Below, piece after piece: positions 1 to 7,799 of a stretch of DNA of 32,128 nucleotides. The position numbers and the translations under genes were made by a program. The stretch lies in contig JAOPWZ010000117.1 in NCBI GenBank assembly GCA_025965435.1, forward strand, positions 1 through 32,128, in the 5' to 3' direction. The notes beneath the pieces are model-generated. The model was not told the DNA's origin. It saw nothing but the letters and a program-made list of their open reading frames with translations, and did no database searches. This DNA is from Aeromicrobium sp. GTDB taxonomy: Bacteria; Actinomycetota; Actinomycetes; Propionibacteriales; Nocardioidaceae. Positions within the stretch are counted from its first letter, which is position 1. Every line of letters starts with the position of its first letter.

Positions 1-2
1 AT

Positions 3-449
3 CGCACGTACCAGCTCAATGTCGGCGGCAACATGGACTTCAAGAACATGCTCGAGCGTGAGCGTCTTGAGTCCAAGAAGATCTCCAAGACGCAGGCCGT
101 GACGTCGAACATCAACCACGACCTCGGCGCCAAGAACGTCCACATCGGCCCGTCGGACTACGTCCAGTGGCTCGATGACCGCAAGTGGGCGTACGTCCGC
201 CTCGAGGGCCGCGCATTCGGCGACGTCCCCCTCAACCTGGAGTACAAGCTCGAGGTCTGGGACTCGCCGAACTCGGCCGGCATCATCATCGACGCGATCC
301 GCGCCGCGAAGATCGCCCTCGACCGTGGCGTCGGTGGCGCCCTGCTGTCGGCTTCGTCGTACCTGATGAAGTCGCCGCCGGAGCAGCGTCCCGACGACCT
401 GGGCCGCGAGATGCTCGAGAAGTACATCTCTGGTGAACTGGAGCGCTGA
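3..449 (+). CDS. ino1: Inositol-3-phosphate synthase, C-terminal part (5' truncated by window edge)
   Basis: The reading frame is open from base 3 to the TGA at 447-449, so only the last 148 codons are present. The visible protein ([13 protein letters not shown], then [20 protein letters not shown], then [10 protein letters not shown] and [15 protein letters not shown]) matches the C-terminal half of bacterial myo-inositol-1-phosphate synthase. This cytosolic NAD-dependent enzyme converts glucose 6-phosphate to 1L-myo-inositol 3-phosphate. In actinobacteria that product feeds mycothiol and phosphatidylinositol lipids. The internal ATG at 33 is not a real start, because homology continues upstream of it. 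The 3' end is odd: the last 22 bases including the stop codon are repeated almost exactly 51 bp downstream, at 479-500. Confidence 0.9.
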   Translation, partial: RTYQLNVGGNMDFKNMLERERLESKKISKTQAVTSNINHDLGAKNVHIGPSDYVQWLDDRKWAYVRLEGRAFGDVPLNLEYKLEVWDSPNSAGIIIDAIRAAKIALDRGVGGALLSASSYLMKSPPEQRPDDLGREMLEKYISGELER

Positions 450-500
450 CGCTTGACGCAAGCTCGCAGAAGAGCTTGCTCTGGTGAGCTGGAGCGCTGA
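428..500. repeat. Near-exact duplication of the ino1 3' end
   Basis: Bases 428-449 (the last codons and TGA stop of ino1) recur at 479-500 with one mismatch in 22 (A versus G). The offset is 51 bp, a multiple of three, so the second copy keeps the same frame. Between them lies a perfect 7-bp inverted repeat (459-465 CAAGCTC with 472-478 GAGCTTG). The second copy leads directly into the palindromic element at 506-551. Confidence 0.75.
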
Positions 501-505
501 TTGAC

Positions 506-551
506 GCTCCTCGAGCCTGTCGAAAGGATCCTTTCGACAGACTCAAGGAGC
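506..551. repeat. Dispersed palindromic element, copy 1
   Basis: Two 22-bp arms (506-527 and 530-551) form an inverted repeat with two mismatches around a 2-nt centre. The core is GAGCCTGTCGAAAGG / CCTTTCGACAG. The same core forms the hairpin at 10328-10377, so this is a repeat family present at least twice in the window, each time just after a gene's stop codon. It resembles the CTTGAGCCTGTCGAAAGG-type repeats that I recall as widespread in high-GC genomes. It may act as a terminator or mRNA 3'-end stabiliser. Confidence 0.8.
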
Positions 552-553
552 TG

Positions 554-585
554 GAAGGGCCGGTACCCACGGGTGCCGGCCCTTC
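554..585 (+). terminator. GC-rich hairpin after ino1
   Basis: GAAGGGCCGGTACCC pairs with GGGTGCCGGCCCTTC as a 15-bp stem with one G-T wobble and a very short loop, followed by CGTCAT rather than a T-run. Hairpins without a U-tract are common actinobacterial terminators. It lies between ino1 and the next promoter. Confidence 0.65.
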
Positions 586-625
586 GTCATGTCCCACCGA
601 CCTGAGACAGGGGTCCTTGCGGGTA

Positions 626-654
626 TTGCCGCGGTAACCCGGCGTGGATAGCGT
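626..654 (+). promoter_or_regulatory. Candidate sigma-70 promoter of the M1 peptidase gene
   Basis: TTGCCG (626-631), a 17-bp spacer and TAGCGT (649-654) make a good housekeeping-type promoter about 30 bp upstream of the ATG at 688. A perfect 8-bp inverted repeat (GCGTCGAT at 651-658, ATCGACGC at 668-675) overlaps the -10 element and the start of the leader, so it could be an operator or a leader hairpin. Confidence 0.55.
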
Positions 655-687
655 CGATAGCCACCGCATCGACGCCAGGAGACCCCC

Positions 688-2664
688 ATGACCGGTCCAC
701 GCCGCACCTACGCTGTCGGCACGGCAGCGGCCCTGCTGCTGACGGTGACCGGGTTGTCGCCCGCTGCAGCGGCGCCCGCTCCGGTCGCAGGCGAGCAGAC
801 ATCGGGCGACTCCCTCTTCCCGAACACCGGCAACGGGGGCTACGACGTCCAGCACTACGACATCGCGCTCGCCTACAGCGACTACACGGGGTCGATCGAC
901 GCCACCACGACGATCGACGCGACGGCGGAGCAGCCACTGTCGTCGTTCTCCCTGGACTTCGAGGGCCTGACCATCGGGTCGGTGACGGTCGACGGAGAGC
1001 CCGCCCGCCATGTGCGCGAGAACGACGCCGGCGCGACCAAGCACAAGCTCGTGATCACGCCCCTCAGACCCGTCGACGGAGACTTCACGACCGTGGTCAC
1101 CTACCGGGGCGTCCCCACCGAGCACATCGACCCCGACGGATCGTCCGAGGGCTGGATCGCCACGACCGACGGCGCGACCGTCGTCAACGAGCCAGTGGGC
1201 GCGATGACCCTGTTCCCCAACAACAACACCGTGAAGGACAAGGCGACGTTCGACGTCACGCTCGACGTACCGGCGAGCATCGGCGGCAAGCCTGCTGCCG
1301 GTGTGAGCAACGGCGAGCTCGTGTCGAACGTCGTCACCGGCGGCCGGTCGGTGTGGACGTGGCGGCAGAGCGAGCAGATGGCGACCTATCTGTCGATGAT
1401 CTCGATCGGCGCGTTCACGGTGCACGAGAACGACATCGCCCTCGGTGGCGGCCGCACGATCAAGGAGTACAGCTTCATCGATGCCGGGACCTCGCCTGAG
1501 AACCTGGCCGAGATCGAGGCGAACCGCGCACTGCTCGGACCGATGCTGCGCTACCTGGAGAAGAAGTTCGGTCCCTACCCGGGCAACAGCACCGGCATCC
1601 TGGTCGACAACACCGAGGTCGGCTATGCGCTCGAGACCCAGGACCGCCCGTTCTTCGAGACGAGTGTCGACACGAGCACCCTGCTCCACGAGCTGGCGCA
1701 TCAATGGTTCGGCAACGCCGTCTCCGCCGACGACTGGTCGGACCTGTGGCTCTCGGAAGGGCCGGCGACCTACCTCGAGGCCCAGTACGCCTTCGACACC
1801 GGGGCGACCGACCGGGCACCGGCCACGGTGTTCCACGACGAGTGGAACGGCTCCAGCGCCGGCGAATGGGCCGTCCCGATGGCCGGCTTCGCGGACCCCG
1901 CAGATCTCTTCGGTGGTCAGACCTACGACCGCGGCGCCCGGTCGCTGCAGGCGTTGCGCACCCTTGTCGGCGACCAAGCCTTCGACGCGACACTGTCGAC
2001 GTGGATCGCCCGGCGCTCCGGCTCGACCGGGTCCACAGCCGACTGGATCGCCCTCGCGGAGGAGATCTCCGGCCGCGACCTGACGGCGTTCTACCAGGAC
2101 TGGGCCTACGACACCGACAAGCCGGCCTGGCCCCCCGCCTACACGGCGCCGCTCGTGTCAGGACGGGTGGCCGTCGGGCAGACCCTCACGGTCTCGCCGG
2201 GCGAGTGGCACCCCGCGGCAGGACTGACCTACCAATGGCTCGCCGACGGCGTCGCCGTTCCCGGTGCCACCGGTCCGCGCTACGTGCCGTCTGCGGCGGT
2301 CAGGGGCAAGCGGCTGACAGTGGTGGTCACCGGCATCCGAGGCACGTATGCGCCCGTGCGACGAACGAGCGCAGCGACCGTGCCGATCGCCGCCGGCCGC
2401 CAGGTCAAGCACCCGACGCCCCGGATCTCCGGGACGCCCAAGGTGCACCGCACGCTGAGGGTCCGACCCGGACGGTGGGACTCAGGCACGCGGCTGTCGT
2501 ACCGCTGGTACGTCGACGGACGCCGCCTCCGCGGCGGCCACGACGGATCGCTGCACGTGCCACGAAGTGCCAAGGGCGGCCGGATCCGGGTGCGGGTGAC
2601 ATCGACGAAGCCGGGATACGAGACCCGCACCGAGCTGAGTGCCCGCACCGCTCGGGTGAGGTGA
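688..2664 (+). CDS. Secreted M1-family metallopeptidase with C-terminal Ig-like repeats
   Basis: This 658-residue protein begins with a Sec signal peptide (basic MTGPRR, hydrophobic AAALLLTVTGL, cleavage near residues 28-30 after the Ala-rich stretch). The zinc site is complete: HELAH at 334-338 and the third ligand Glu357 in WLSEGPATYLE, the M1 HExxH-x18-E pattern. The usual GAMEN exopeptidase motif is represented by GYALET at about 311-316, as in other actinobacterial aminopeptidase N-like secreted enzymes. After about residue 485 come two repeats of the type 'V..GQTLTV.PG.W...L.YQWLADG..V.GA', an Ig-like module common on actinobacterial exoproteins and probably used for wall or substrate attachment. 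An AGGAGA ribosome site (677-682) supports the start. It probably acts as an extracellular aminopeptidase; the substrate is unknown. It converges with the TetR gene, with 5 bp between the stops. Confidence 0.9.
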   Translation: MTGPRRTYAVGTAAALLLTVTGLSPAAAAPAPVAGEQTSGDSLFPNTGNGGYDVQHYDIALAYSDYTGSIDATTTIDATAEQPLSSFSLDFEGLTIGSVTVDGEPARHVRENDAGATKHKLVITPLRPVDGDFTTVVTYRGVPTEHIDPDGSSEGWIATTDGATVVNEPVGAMTLFPNNNTVKDKATFDVTLDVPASIGGKPAAGVSNGELVSNVVTGGRSVWTWRQSEQMATYLSMISIGAFTVHENDIALGGGRTIKEYSFIDAGTSPENLAEIEANRALLGPMLRYLEKKFGPYPGNSTGILVDNTEVGYALETQDRPFFETSVDTSTLLHELAHQWFGNAVSADDWSDLWLSEGPATYLEAQYAFDTGATDRAPATVFHDEWNGSSAGEWAVPMAGFADPADLFGGQTYDRGARSLQALRTLVGDQAFDATLSTWIARRSGSTGSTADWIALAEEISGRDLTAFYQDWAYDTDKPAWPPAYTAPLVSGRVAVGQTLTVSPGEWHPAAGLTYQWLADGVAVPGATGPRYVPSAAVRGKRLTVVVTGIRGTYAPVRRTSAATVPIAAGRQVKHPTPRISGTPKVHRTLRVRPGRWDSGTRLSYRWYVDGRRLRGGHDGSLHVPRSAKGGRIRVRVTSTKPGYETRTELSARTARVR

Positions 2665-2669
2665 CCCGG

Positions 2670-3269
2670 TCAGCGGGGACTGAGCAGCGTCGCGATCGAC
2701 TCGCGCATGACGCCGGCGGCCGCATCCCGCTCAAGGCCCAGGTCGTCGCGCAGGGTCGACCACGACGGCCAGCTCGAGGCGACGAACAGGGCGCTGCGCA
2801 GCTGCTCGGCGCGTGCCCCGGCGGCCTCGATCTCGGCACCGAACGCTTCGTCGACGTCACGCTGCGCCCGCACGACGTGCTCGCGCCGGCTCGCTCGCAG
2901 CGCTGGCGAGAAGGGCTCACCGAGCGCCGCCGACCGCGCGGCCGGCGCGATGTGCTCCAGCCGATCGACCCGCTGCGCGACGTAGTCCTCGATCCTGTGG
3001 TCGAGGGCCAGGGACGGATCGACCGGGCGGCGCAGGCCGGCATCGGCGCCCAGCCAGTACACCACCGAGGCCGCCACGAGTGCCTCGAGATCCTTGAAGT
3101 TGAGCCACAGCGTCCGCACCGAGATGCCCGCCCGCTCGGCGATGAGCTTGCCCGTCGGCTTGAGAACTCCCTCGCGCAGCAGCGCGGAATGCGCCTCCAG
3201 GATCTTCTCGCGCGTGCGCTCGCCGCGAGCGATCCGGCCGTCCGTGTTGTGCCGTGAACCCTCCGCCAT
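2670..3269 (-). CDS. TetR-family transcriptional regulator
   Basis: The protein has 199 residues from the ATG at 3269. I prefer this start to the ATG at 3290 because a strong AAAGGTGG ribosome site sits about 6 bases before it. The N-terminal half is a TetR helix-turn-helix domain: RTREKILEAHSALLREG, then the recognition part ERAGISVRTLWLNFKD at about residues 45-60. The C-terminal ligand domain (about 70-199) shows no recognisable motif. It is transcribed divergently from the transporter/ligase operon that begins at 3477, so it is probably the local repressor of that operon and of itself. TetR proteins in such settings often sense acyl-CoA or the free acid. The ligand here is unknown. Confidence 0.88.
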   Translation of the reverse strand: MAEGSRHNTDGRIARGERTREKILEAHSALLREGVLKPTGKLIAERAGISVRTLWLNFKDLEALVAASVVYWLGADAGLRRPVDPSLALDHRIEDYVAQRVDRLEHIAPAARSAALGEPFSPALRASRREHVVRAQRDVDEAFGAEIEAAGARAEQLRSALFVASSWPSWSTLRDDLGLERDAAAGVMRESIATLLSPR

Positions 3270-3331
3270 CGTTCCACCTTTCGTCGGCACGATATCGGCT
3301 CAGCGACTTGGTGTTGACCTTTCGGCAATAA

Positions 3332-3346
3332 ACATACACTCTATGT
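3332..3346. promoter_or_regulatory. Candidate operator in the tetR upstream region
   Basis: ACATA-N5-TATGT is a perfect 5-bp-arm inverted repeat, 63 bp upstream of the chosen tetR start, in an unusually AT-rich stretch for this genome. A further TGTG-CGT-CACA inverted repeat lies at 3362-3372. Either could bind the adjacent TetR protein. Confidence 0.35.
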
Positions 3347-3416
3347 GCATGCAACTGGAGATGTGCGTCACAGAACGACCCCGATCACCCTTACTGGTTG
3401 CTGATGGCAATCATCG

Positions 3417-3446
3417 TGGACATGTGACGTATGTCACACGTACGCT
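3417..3446 (+). promoter_or_regulatory. Promoter of the transporter operon with palindromic operator in its spacer
   Basis: TGGACA (3417-3422), an 18-bp spacer and TACGCT (3441-3446) form a plausible promoter about 30 bp before the livF ATG. The spacer contains the perfect palindrome TGTGACGTATGTCACA (3423-3438). It fits TGTGA-N6-TCACA, the CRP/GlxR-type motif, but could equally be the operator of the divergent TetR protein. Binding between -35 and -10 would be expected to repress. The arrangement is seen; the regulator is inferred. Confidence 0.6.
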
Positions 3447-3476
3447 CCGGGCAACTCCGAGCCGGACCGGTGATGC

Positions 3477-4256
3477 ATGCTCCAGGTGAAGAACCTCGAG
3501 GTGGTCTACAACGAGGTCATCCAGGTGCTGCGCGGCGTGAGCCTCGACGTGCCGGAGGGCTCGATCGTGGCACTCCTCGGCGCCAACGGCGCCGGCAAGA
3601 CGACGCTCCTGCGCGCACTGACCGGCCTGCTCGACATCCACGACGGCCGGGTCACCAAGGGCCAGGTGCTGCTGGACGGCACCCCCATCCAGAACTGGGG
3701 CGCCCCCCGCATCGTGGGCGCCGGCGTGGGCCAGGTGCTCGAGGGACGACGGGTGTTCAGCGAGTTCACGGTCGAGGAGAACCTGCGGGTCGGCGGGCAC
3801 ACCCGGTCCAGCGGCCTGACCGAGGGCATCGAAGAGGTCTACGAGCTCTTCCCGGTCCTGCGCGAGCGACGCAAGCGCACGGCCGGCTATCTCTCGGGCG
3901 GCGAGCAGCAGATGCTGGCGATGGGACGGGCGCTCGTCGCCCAGCCCACGTACCTGCTGCTCGACGAGCCCAGCCTCGGCCTGGCCCCCCGCATCGTGCA
4001 GCAGATCAAGGAGATCGTCGTCGAGATCAACTCCCGTGGGACGACCGTCCTGCTGGTCGAGCAGAACGCCACGATGGCCCTGTCGATCGCGCAGCACGGC
4101 TACGTCATGGAGCACGGCAAGGTCGTGATGGACAAGCCGGCCGCGGAGCTCCTGCAGGACGACGACATCCGCGACTTCTACCTGGGTCGTGGCGAGGCCA
4201 CGACGAGCTACCGGGACGTCAAGCACTACAAGCGACGCAAGAGGTGGCTTTCATGA
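3477..4256 (+). CDS. livF: Branched-chain-type ABC transporter ATPase (LivF family)
   Basis: This 259-residue cytosolic ATP-binding subunit has Walker A GANGAGKTT (35-43), signature LSGGEQQ (139-145), Walker B LLLDEP (160-165), and the LivF-typical VEQN instead of a VEHD switch. It would pair with the LivG ATPase encoded next, to energise the LivH-LivM permease. Its C-terminus (RDVKHYKRRKRWLS) is more basic than usual. The ATG at 3477 has only a weak Shine-Dalgarno, with the candidate promoter about 30 bp upstream. The stop overlaps livG as ATGA. Because an acyl-CoA synthetase lies in the same operon, the substrate may be a carboxylic acid rather than leucine, isoleucine or valine. Confidence 0.88.
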   Translation: MLQVKNLEVVYNEVIQVLRGVSLDVPEGSIVALLGANGAGKTTLLRALTGLLDIHDGRVTKGQVLLDGTPIQNWGAPRIVGAGVGQVLEGRRVFSEFTVEENLRVGGHTRSSGLTEGIEEVYELFPVLRERRKRTAGYLSGGEQQMLAMGRALVAQPTYLLLDEPSLGLAPRIVQQIKEIVVEINSRGTTVLLVEQNATMALSIAQHGYVMEHGKVVMDKPAAELLQDDDIRDFYLGRGEATTSYRDVKHYKRRKRWLS

Positions 4257-5071
4257 CAGACATCAGGCGCGAGGCCCCGCCCGAGCAAGGCACACCGGTC
4301 GTCTCGGTGAAGGACGTCGACCTGAACTTCGCGGGGGTCAAGGCCCTCAGCGGCGTGACGTTCGACGTGAACGACAACGAGCTGTTCGCGATCATCGGGC
4401 CCAACGGCGCCGGCAAGACGTCGATCTTCAACGTCCTGTCGGGCGTCTACCGCCCCCAGGCCGGAAGCGTCACGTTCCTCGGCGAGGACCTGCTCGGCAA
4501 GCGACCCCACGTCGTGGCCGGTCTCGGCATGGCCCGCACGTTCCAGAACATCGAGCTGTTCGAGAATCTCGACGTCGTCGACAACCTGATGCTCGGGCGC
4601 CACCACCACCTCGGCTACGGCTGGCCCTCGGCGGTGGCCTGGCTCGGACGCGCGCAGAAGGCCGAGATCCGCAATCGTCGCTATGTCGAGGAGATCATCG
4701 ACTTCCTCGAGATCGAGCCCTACCGCCGCATGCCCGCCGGCCTGCTGCCCTATGGCGTGCAGAAGCGCATCGAGCTGGGCCGCGCCTTGGCGATGGAGCC
4801 CAAGCTGCTGCTGCTCGACGAGCCGGTCGCCGGCATGAACGGGGAGGAGACCGAGGACATGGCCCGCTTCATCCTCGACATCCGCAGCGAGCTCGGCATC
4901 CCGATGATCCTCGTCGAGCACGACATGGGGCTCGTGATGGACCTGGCCGACCGCGTCATGGCGATGGACTTCGGCCGACCGGTCGCCACCGGCCTGCCGT
5001 CGGAGGTGCAGGCCCATCCCGAGGTCATCCGCGCCTATCTCGGCAGCCCCGACCCGGAGGAAGTGGCATGA
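4253..5071 (+). CDS. livG: Branched-chain-type ABC transporter ATPase (LivG family)
   Basis: This 272-residue protein starts at the ATG overlapping the livF stop. It shows Walker A GPNGAGKTS (49-57), the LivG-type ARTFQNIELF segment, Walker B LLLLDEP (around Asp189-Glu190) and the VEHDM switch (His). The signature loop reads LPYGVQKRIELGRA (165-178), where classical LivG has LSYGQQ-R. The usual Ser is therefore Pro, so this ATPase belongs to a variant branch. It forms the second half of the ATPase heterodimer with LivF. Its stop overlaps the acyl-CoA synthetase start by ATGA, implying translational coupling. Confidence 0.88.
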   Translation: MTDIRREAPPEQGTPVVSVKDVDLNFAGVKALSGVTFDVNDNELFAIIGPNGAGKTSIFNVLSGVYRPQAGSVTFLGEDLLGKRPHVVAGLGMARTFQNIELFENLDVVDNLMLGRHHHLGYGWPSAVAWLGRAQKAEIRNRRYVEEIIDFLEIEPYRRMPAGLLPYGVQKRIELGRALAMEPKLLLLDEPVAGMNGEETEDMARFILDIRSELGIPMILVEHDMGLVMDLADRVMAMDFGRPVATGLPSEVQAHPEVIRAYLGSPDPEEVA

Positions 5072-6906
5072 CCGACCAGAAATCACTGCCACAACGCATC
5101 CGTGCGCACGCCGCCGAGAAGCCGGACGGCATCGCGATGCGCGAGAAGAACCTGGGCCTGTGGGAGCCCGTGACGTGGGCCGACTACTGGGACTCGTCCT
5201 CGCTCGTCGCGCACGCCCTGCTCTCGCTCGGCGTCGAGGTCGGTGACCGCATCGCGGTGCACAGCGAGAACCGCCGGGAGTGGCTGTTCTGCGACATCGG
5301 CATCACGGCCGTGCGAGCCGCGACCGTCGGTCTGTACCCGACCAACCCGGCCGCCGAGGTGCTGCACGTCCTGGCCGACTCCGGCTCTCGCCTGATCGTC
5401 GTCGAGGACCAGGAGCAGCTCGACAAGACCCTCGAGGTCATCGACGAGCTGCCCACGCTCGAGCACCTGGTGTACCTCGAGCCACGGGGCATCGTGGGTC
5501 GGTACGACGATCCACGACTGATGTCGTGGGAGGACTTCATCGAGCTGGGGCGTCAGCACCGCTCGGCCCACCCCGACGCGCTGGACGCCCGGCTGGACGC
5601 CGGGCGGACCGACGACCTCGCGACGCTCGTCTACACGTCGGGCACGACCGGTCCGCCCAAGGGCGCCATGCTGACGATGGGCAACGTCGAGTTCGTCCTG
5701 GAGACGCTGCAGAGCGGGGAGGCGTTCATCAACCCCCCGGCGAGCGAGAAGGACGTCATCGTCTCCTACCTCCCGCTGTGCCACGTCGCTGAACGGGTCT
5801 TCACGACCTGGTTCAACGCCGGCCTGGGCGTGCAGGTCACCTTCGCGGAGTCGATCGAGACGGTGCAGCAGAACCTGCGCGAGATCCAGCCGACCATCCT
5901 GTTCGGCGTCCCCCGCATCTGGGAGAAGATCGCTGCCGGTGTGCAGATCCGCATGAGCGGAGCCTCGCGCCTCAAGCGGGCGAACTTCGCGCTGTGGATG
6001 AAGGTCTCGCGCTGGATCGGACGCACGCTCGTCGAGCGCCACGGCCAGCACACGCTCGGCACCAAGGTGGCGTACGCGGCCGGCTGGGTCATGCTCTATC
6101 GCGCCCTGCGCGAGCGCCTCGGCCTGTCGAAGGTGCGCTACGCCGCATCCGGAGCGGCCCCGATCTCGCCGGAGGTGCTCGAGTTCTTCATGGGGATCGG
6201 GCTGCCGATGTTCGAGGTCTACGGCATGACCGAGAACAGCGCCATCGCGACGGCGAACGTCCGCGGGCGGGTGCGGGTCGGCACCGTCGGAGAGGTCCAG
6301 CCCGGCACCGAGCTGCGCATCGACGAGTCGGGCGAGATCCTCACCCGGCACGCCGGGACCTTCGCGGGCTACTGGAACAACCCCGAGGCGACGGCCGCGG
6401 CGATCGACGCCGACGGCTGGCTCCACACCGGCGACGTCGGCGAGTGGATCGACGGCACGCACGTCAAGATCACCGACCGGCTCAAGGACATCATCATCAC
6501 CGCCGGCGGCAAGAACATCTCCCCCAGTGAGATCGAGAACAGCCTCAAGGCATCACCCTTTATCAAGGAGGCCATCGTCATCGGCGACCGGCGCAGCTAC
6601 CTCACGGCCCTCATCGGCATCGAGCTCGACACCGTCGGAGAGTGGGCGCAGCAGCGCAAGCTGTCGTTCACGACGTACCGCGACCTGTCCCGCAAGGCGG
6701 AGGTCGTCGAGCTCGTGCAGGGCATCGTCGACTCGACCAACTCCCGCCTGGCCGCCGTCTCCACCATCAAGGCGTTCCGGATGCTGCCCAAGGAGCTCGA
6801 TCACGAGCAGGGCGAGCTCACCGCGACGCAGAAGGTCAAGCGCTCCGCCATCACGGCGCAGTTCTCTGACGACATCGAGAGCATGTACACAAAGGCCGGC
6901 CGATGA
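5068..6906 (+). CDS. AMP-dependent long-chain-type acyl-CoA synthetase
   Basis: This 612-residue member of the ANL (acyl-AMP ligase) superfamily should adenylate a carboxylic acid with ATP and transfer it to CoA. The phosphate loop YTSGTTGPPKG is at 189-199, YGMTE at 385-389, TGD at 454-456, the hinge DRLKD at 470-474, and the likely catalytic Lys in LTATQKVKR (Lys589). Length and the insert around residues 290-345 fit the long-chain FACL/FadD15-like group. Both ends overlap transporter genes by ATGA (livG before, livH after). That is the main clue to its job: activating whatever the transporter brings in, which would trap it as a CoA thioester. The acyl chain type cannot be read from sequence by eye. 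Confidence 0.9.
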   Translation: MTDQKSLPQRIRAHAAEKPDGIAMREKNLGLWEPVTWADYWDSSSLVAHALLSLGVEVGDRIAVHSENRREWLFCDIGITAVRAATVGLYPTNPAAEVLHVLADSGSRLIVVEDQEQLDKTLEVIDELPTLEHLVYLEPRGIVGRYDDPRLMSWEDFIELGRQHRSAHPDALDARLDAGRTDDLATLVYTSGTTGPPKGAMLTMGNVEFVLETLQSGEAFINPPASEKDVIVSYLPLCHVAERVFTTWFNAGLGVQVTFAESIETVQQNLREIQPTILFGVPRIWEKIAAGVQIRMSGASRLKRANFALWMKVSRWIGRTLVERHGQHTLGTKVAYAAGWVMLYRALRERLGLSKVRYAASGAAPISPEVLEFFMGIGLPMFEVYGMTENSAIATANVRGRVRVGTVGEVQPGTELRIDESGEILTRHAGTFAGYWNNPEATAAAIDADGWLHTGDVGEWIDGTHVKITDRLKDIIITAGGKNISPSEIENSLKASPFIKEAIVIGDRRSYLTALIGIELDTVGEWAQQRKLSFTTYRDLSRKAEVVELVQGIVDSTNSRLAAVSTIKAFRMLPKELDHEQGELTATQKVKRSAITAQFSDDIESMYTKAGR

Positions 6907-7799
6907 CCGATTTCTTGCAAGCCATCGTCAACGGCTTCAGCCAGGGCTCGATCTACGCGCTGCTGGCGCTGGGCTACGTCATGATCTACAAGGCGACGCA
7001 CGTCATCTCGTTCGCGCAGCCCGCGCTGATGGTGGTGGGAGGCCTGTTCGCCTACCACTTCACCAGCGAGCTCGGCATGCCGTTCTGGATCGGCATGCTG
7101 CTCGCCATCGTCTGCGGCGCGGTCGTCGGGATGCTCGTCGAGCGCATCGCGCTGCGTCCCATGCTGGGCAAGCCCGTGTTCACGCTCGCGATCATCACGA
7201 TCGGCGTCGACATCGTGCTGCGCATCATCTCCAACCGCTACATCGGAGTGCAGTCGCGCATCGTGGAGTACCCGGGCGGCAACGAGCGGTTCAGCATCGG
7301 TGACGTGTCCATCTCGCACCAGCGTCTGGGCCTCATCGCCGTCACCACCGTGACGGTCGCGGCGCTGGCCCTGTTCTTCCGGTACTCCCGCACGGGTCTG
7401 GCGATGCGGGCCACCGCGCTCGACCAGGAGACGGCCCTCGCGCAGGGCATCCGGGTCGGGGCGGTGTTCGCGCTGGCCTGGGCGATCGCCGGCGGCCTGG
7501 CGGCGATCGCGGGGACGTTCGTCGCGGCCGGCAACGCTGGCATCGAGCAGACCAGCTGGATCATCGCCCTCAAGGCACTGCCCGCGATCATCATCGGCGG
7601 TCTCGACTCGGTGCAGGGTGCGGTCGTCGGCGGTCTCGCCGTCGGCATCGTCGAGGCGCTCACCGCGACCTTCCAGCCCGATGTCGCACCGTGGCTGGGC
7701 GCGAACTTCTCACTCGTGGCTCCCTACGCACTGATGTTCGTGGTGCTGCTCGTCAGACCCTATGGACTCTTCGGCACCAAGGAGGTGGAGCGCGTATGA
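6903..7799 (+). CDS. livH: Branched-chain-type ABC transporter permease (LivH family)
   Basis: This 298-residue polytopic membrane protein has about eight hydrophobic segments. It begins with the LivH hallmark NGFSQGSIYALLALGYVMIY and shows FAQPALMVVGG, the LivH equivalent of the 'F.H.....G' segment. The conserved cytoplasmic loop TRTGLAMRATALDQETALAQGI (about 160-182, here SRTGL) is the ATPase-coupling region. It would form the translocation pore with LivM. Start and stop overlap both neighbours by ATGA. Confidence 0.9.
   Translation: MTDFLQAIVNGFSQGSIYALLALGYVMIYKATHVISFAQPALMVVGGLFAYHFTSELGMPFWIGMLLAIVCGAVVGMLVERIALRPMLGKPVFTLAIITIGVDIVLRIISNRYIGVQSRIVEYPGGNERFSIGDVSISHQRLGLIAVTTVTVAALALFFRYSRTGLAMRATALDQETALAQGIRVGAVFALAWAIAGGLAAIAGTFVAAGNAGIEQTSWIIALKALPAIIIGGLDSVQGAVVGGLAVGIVEALTATFQPDVAPWLGANFSLVAPYALMFVVLLVRPYGLFGTKEVERV

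Noticed and set aside
450-505. A possible read-through extension of ino1 using the duplicated tail
   Set aside because: The first TGA at 447-449 is intact and the family ends there; the second copy is treated as a duplication footprint.
286-1977. A 563-codon minus-strand open frame opposite ino1 and the M1 peptidase
   Set aside because: It lies antisense to two well-supported genes and its translation is Arg/Gly/Val/Asp-rich low-complexity typical of GC-rich shadow frames; it also reads through the palindromic repeat.
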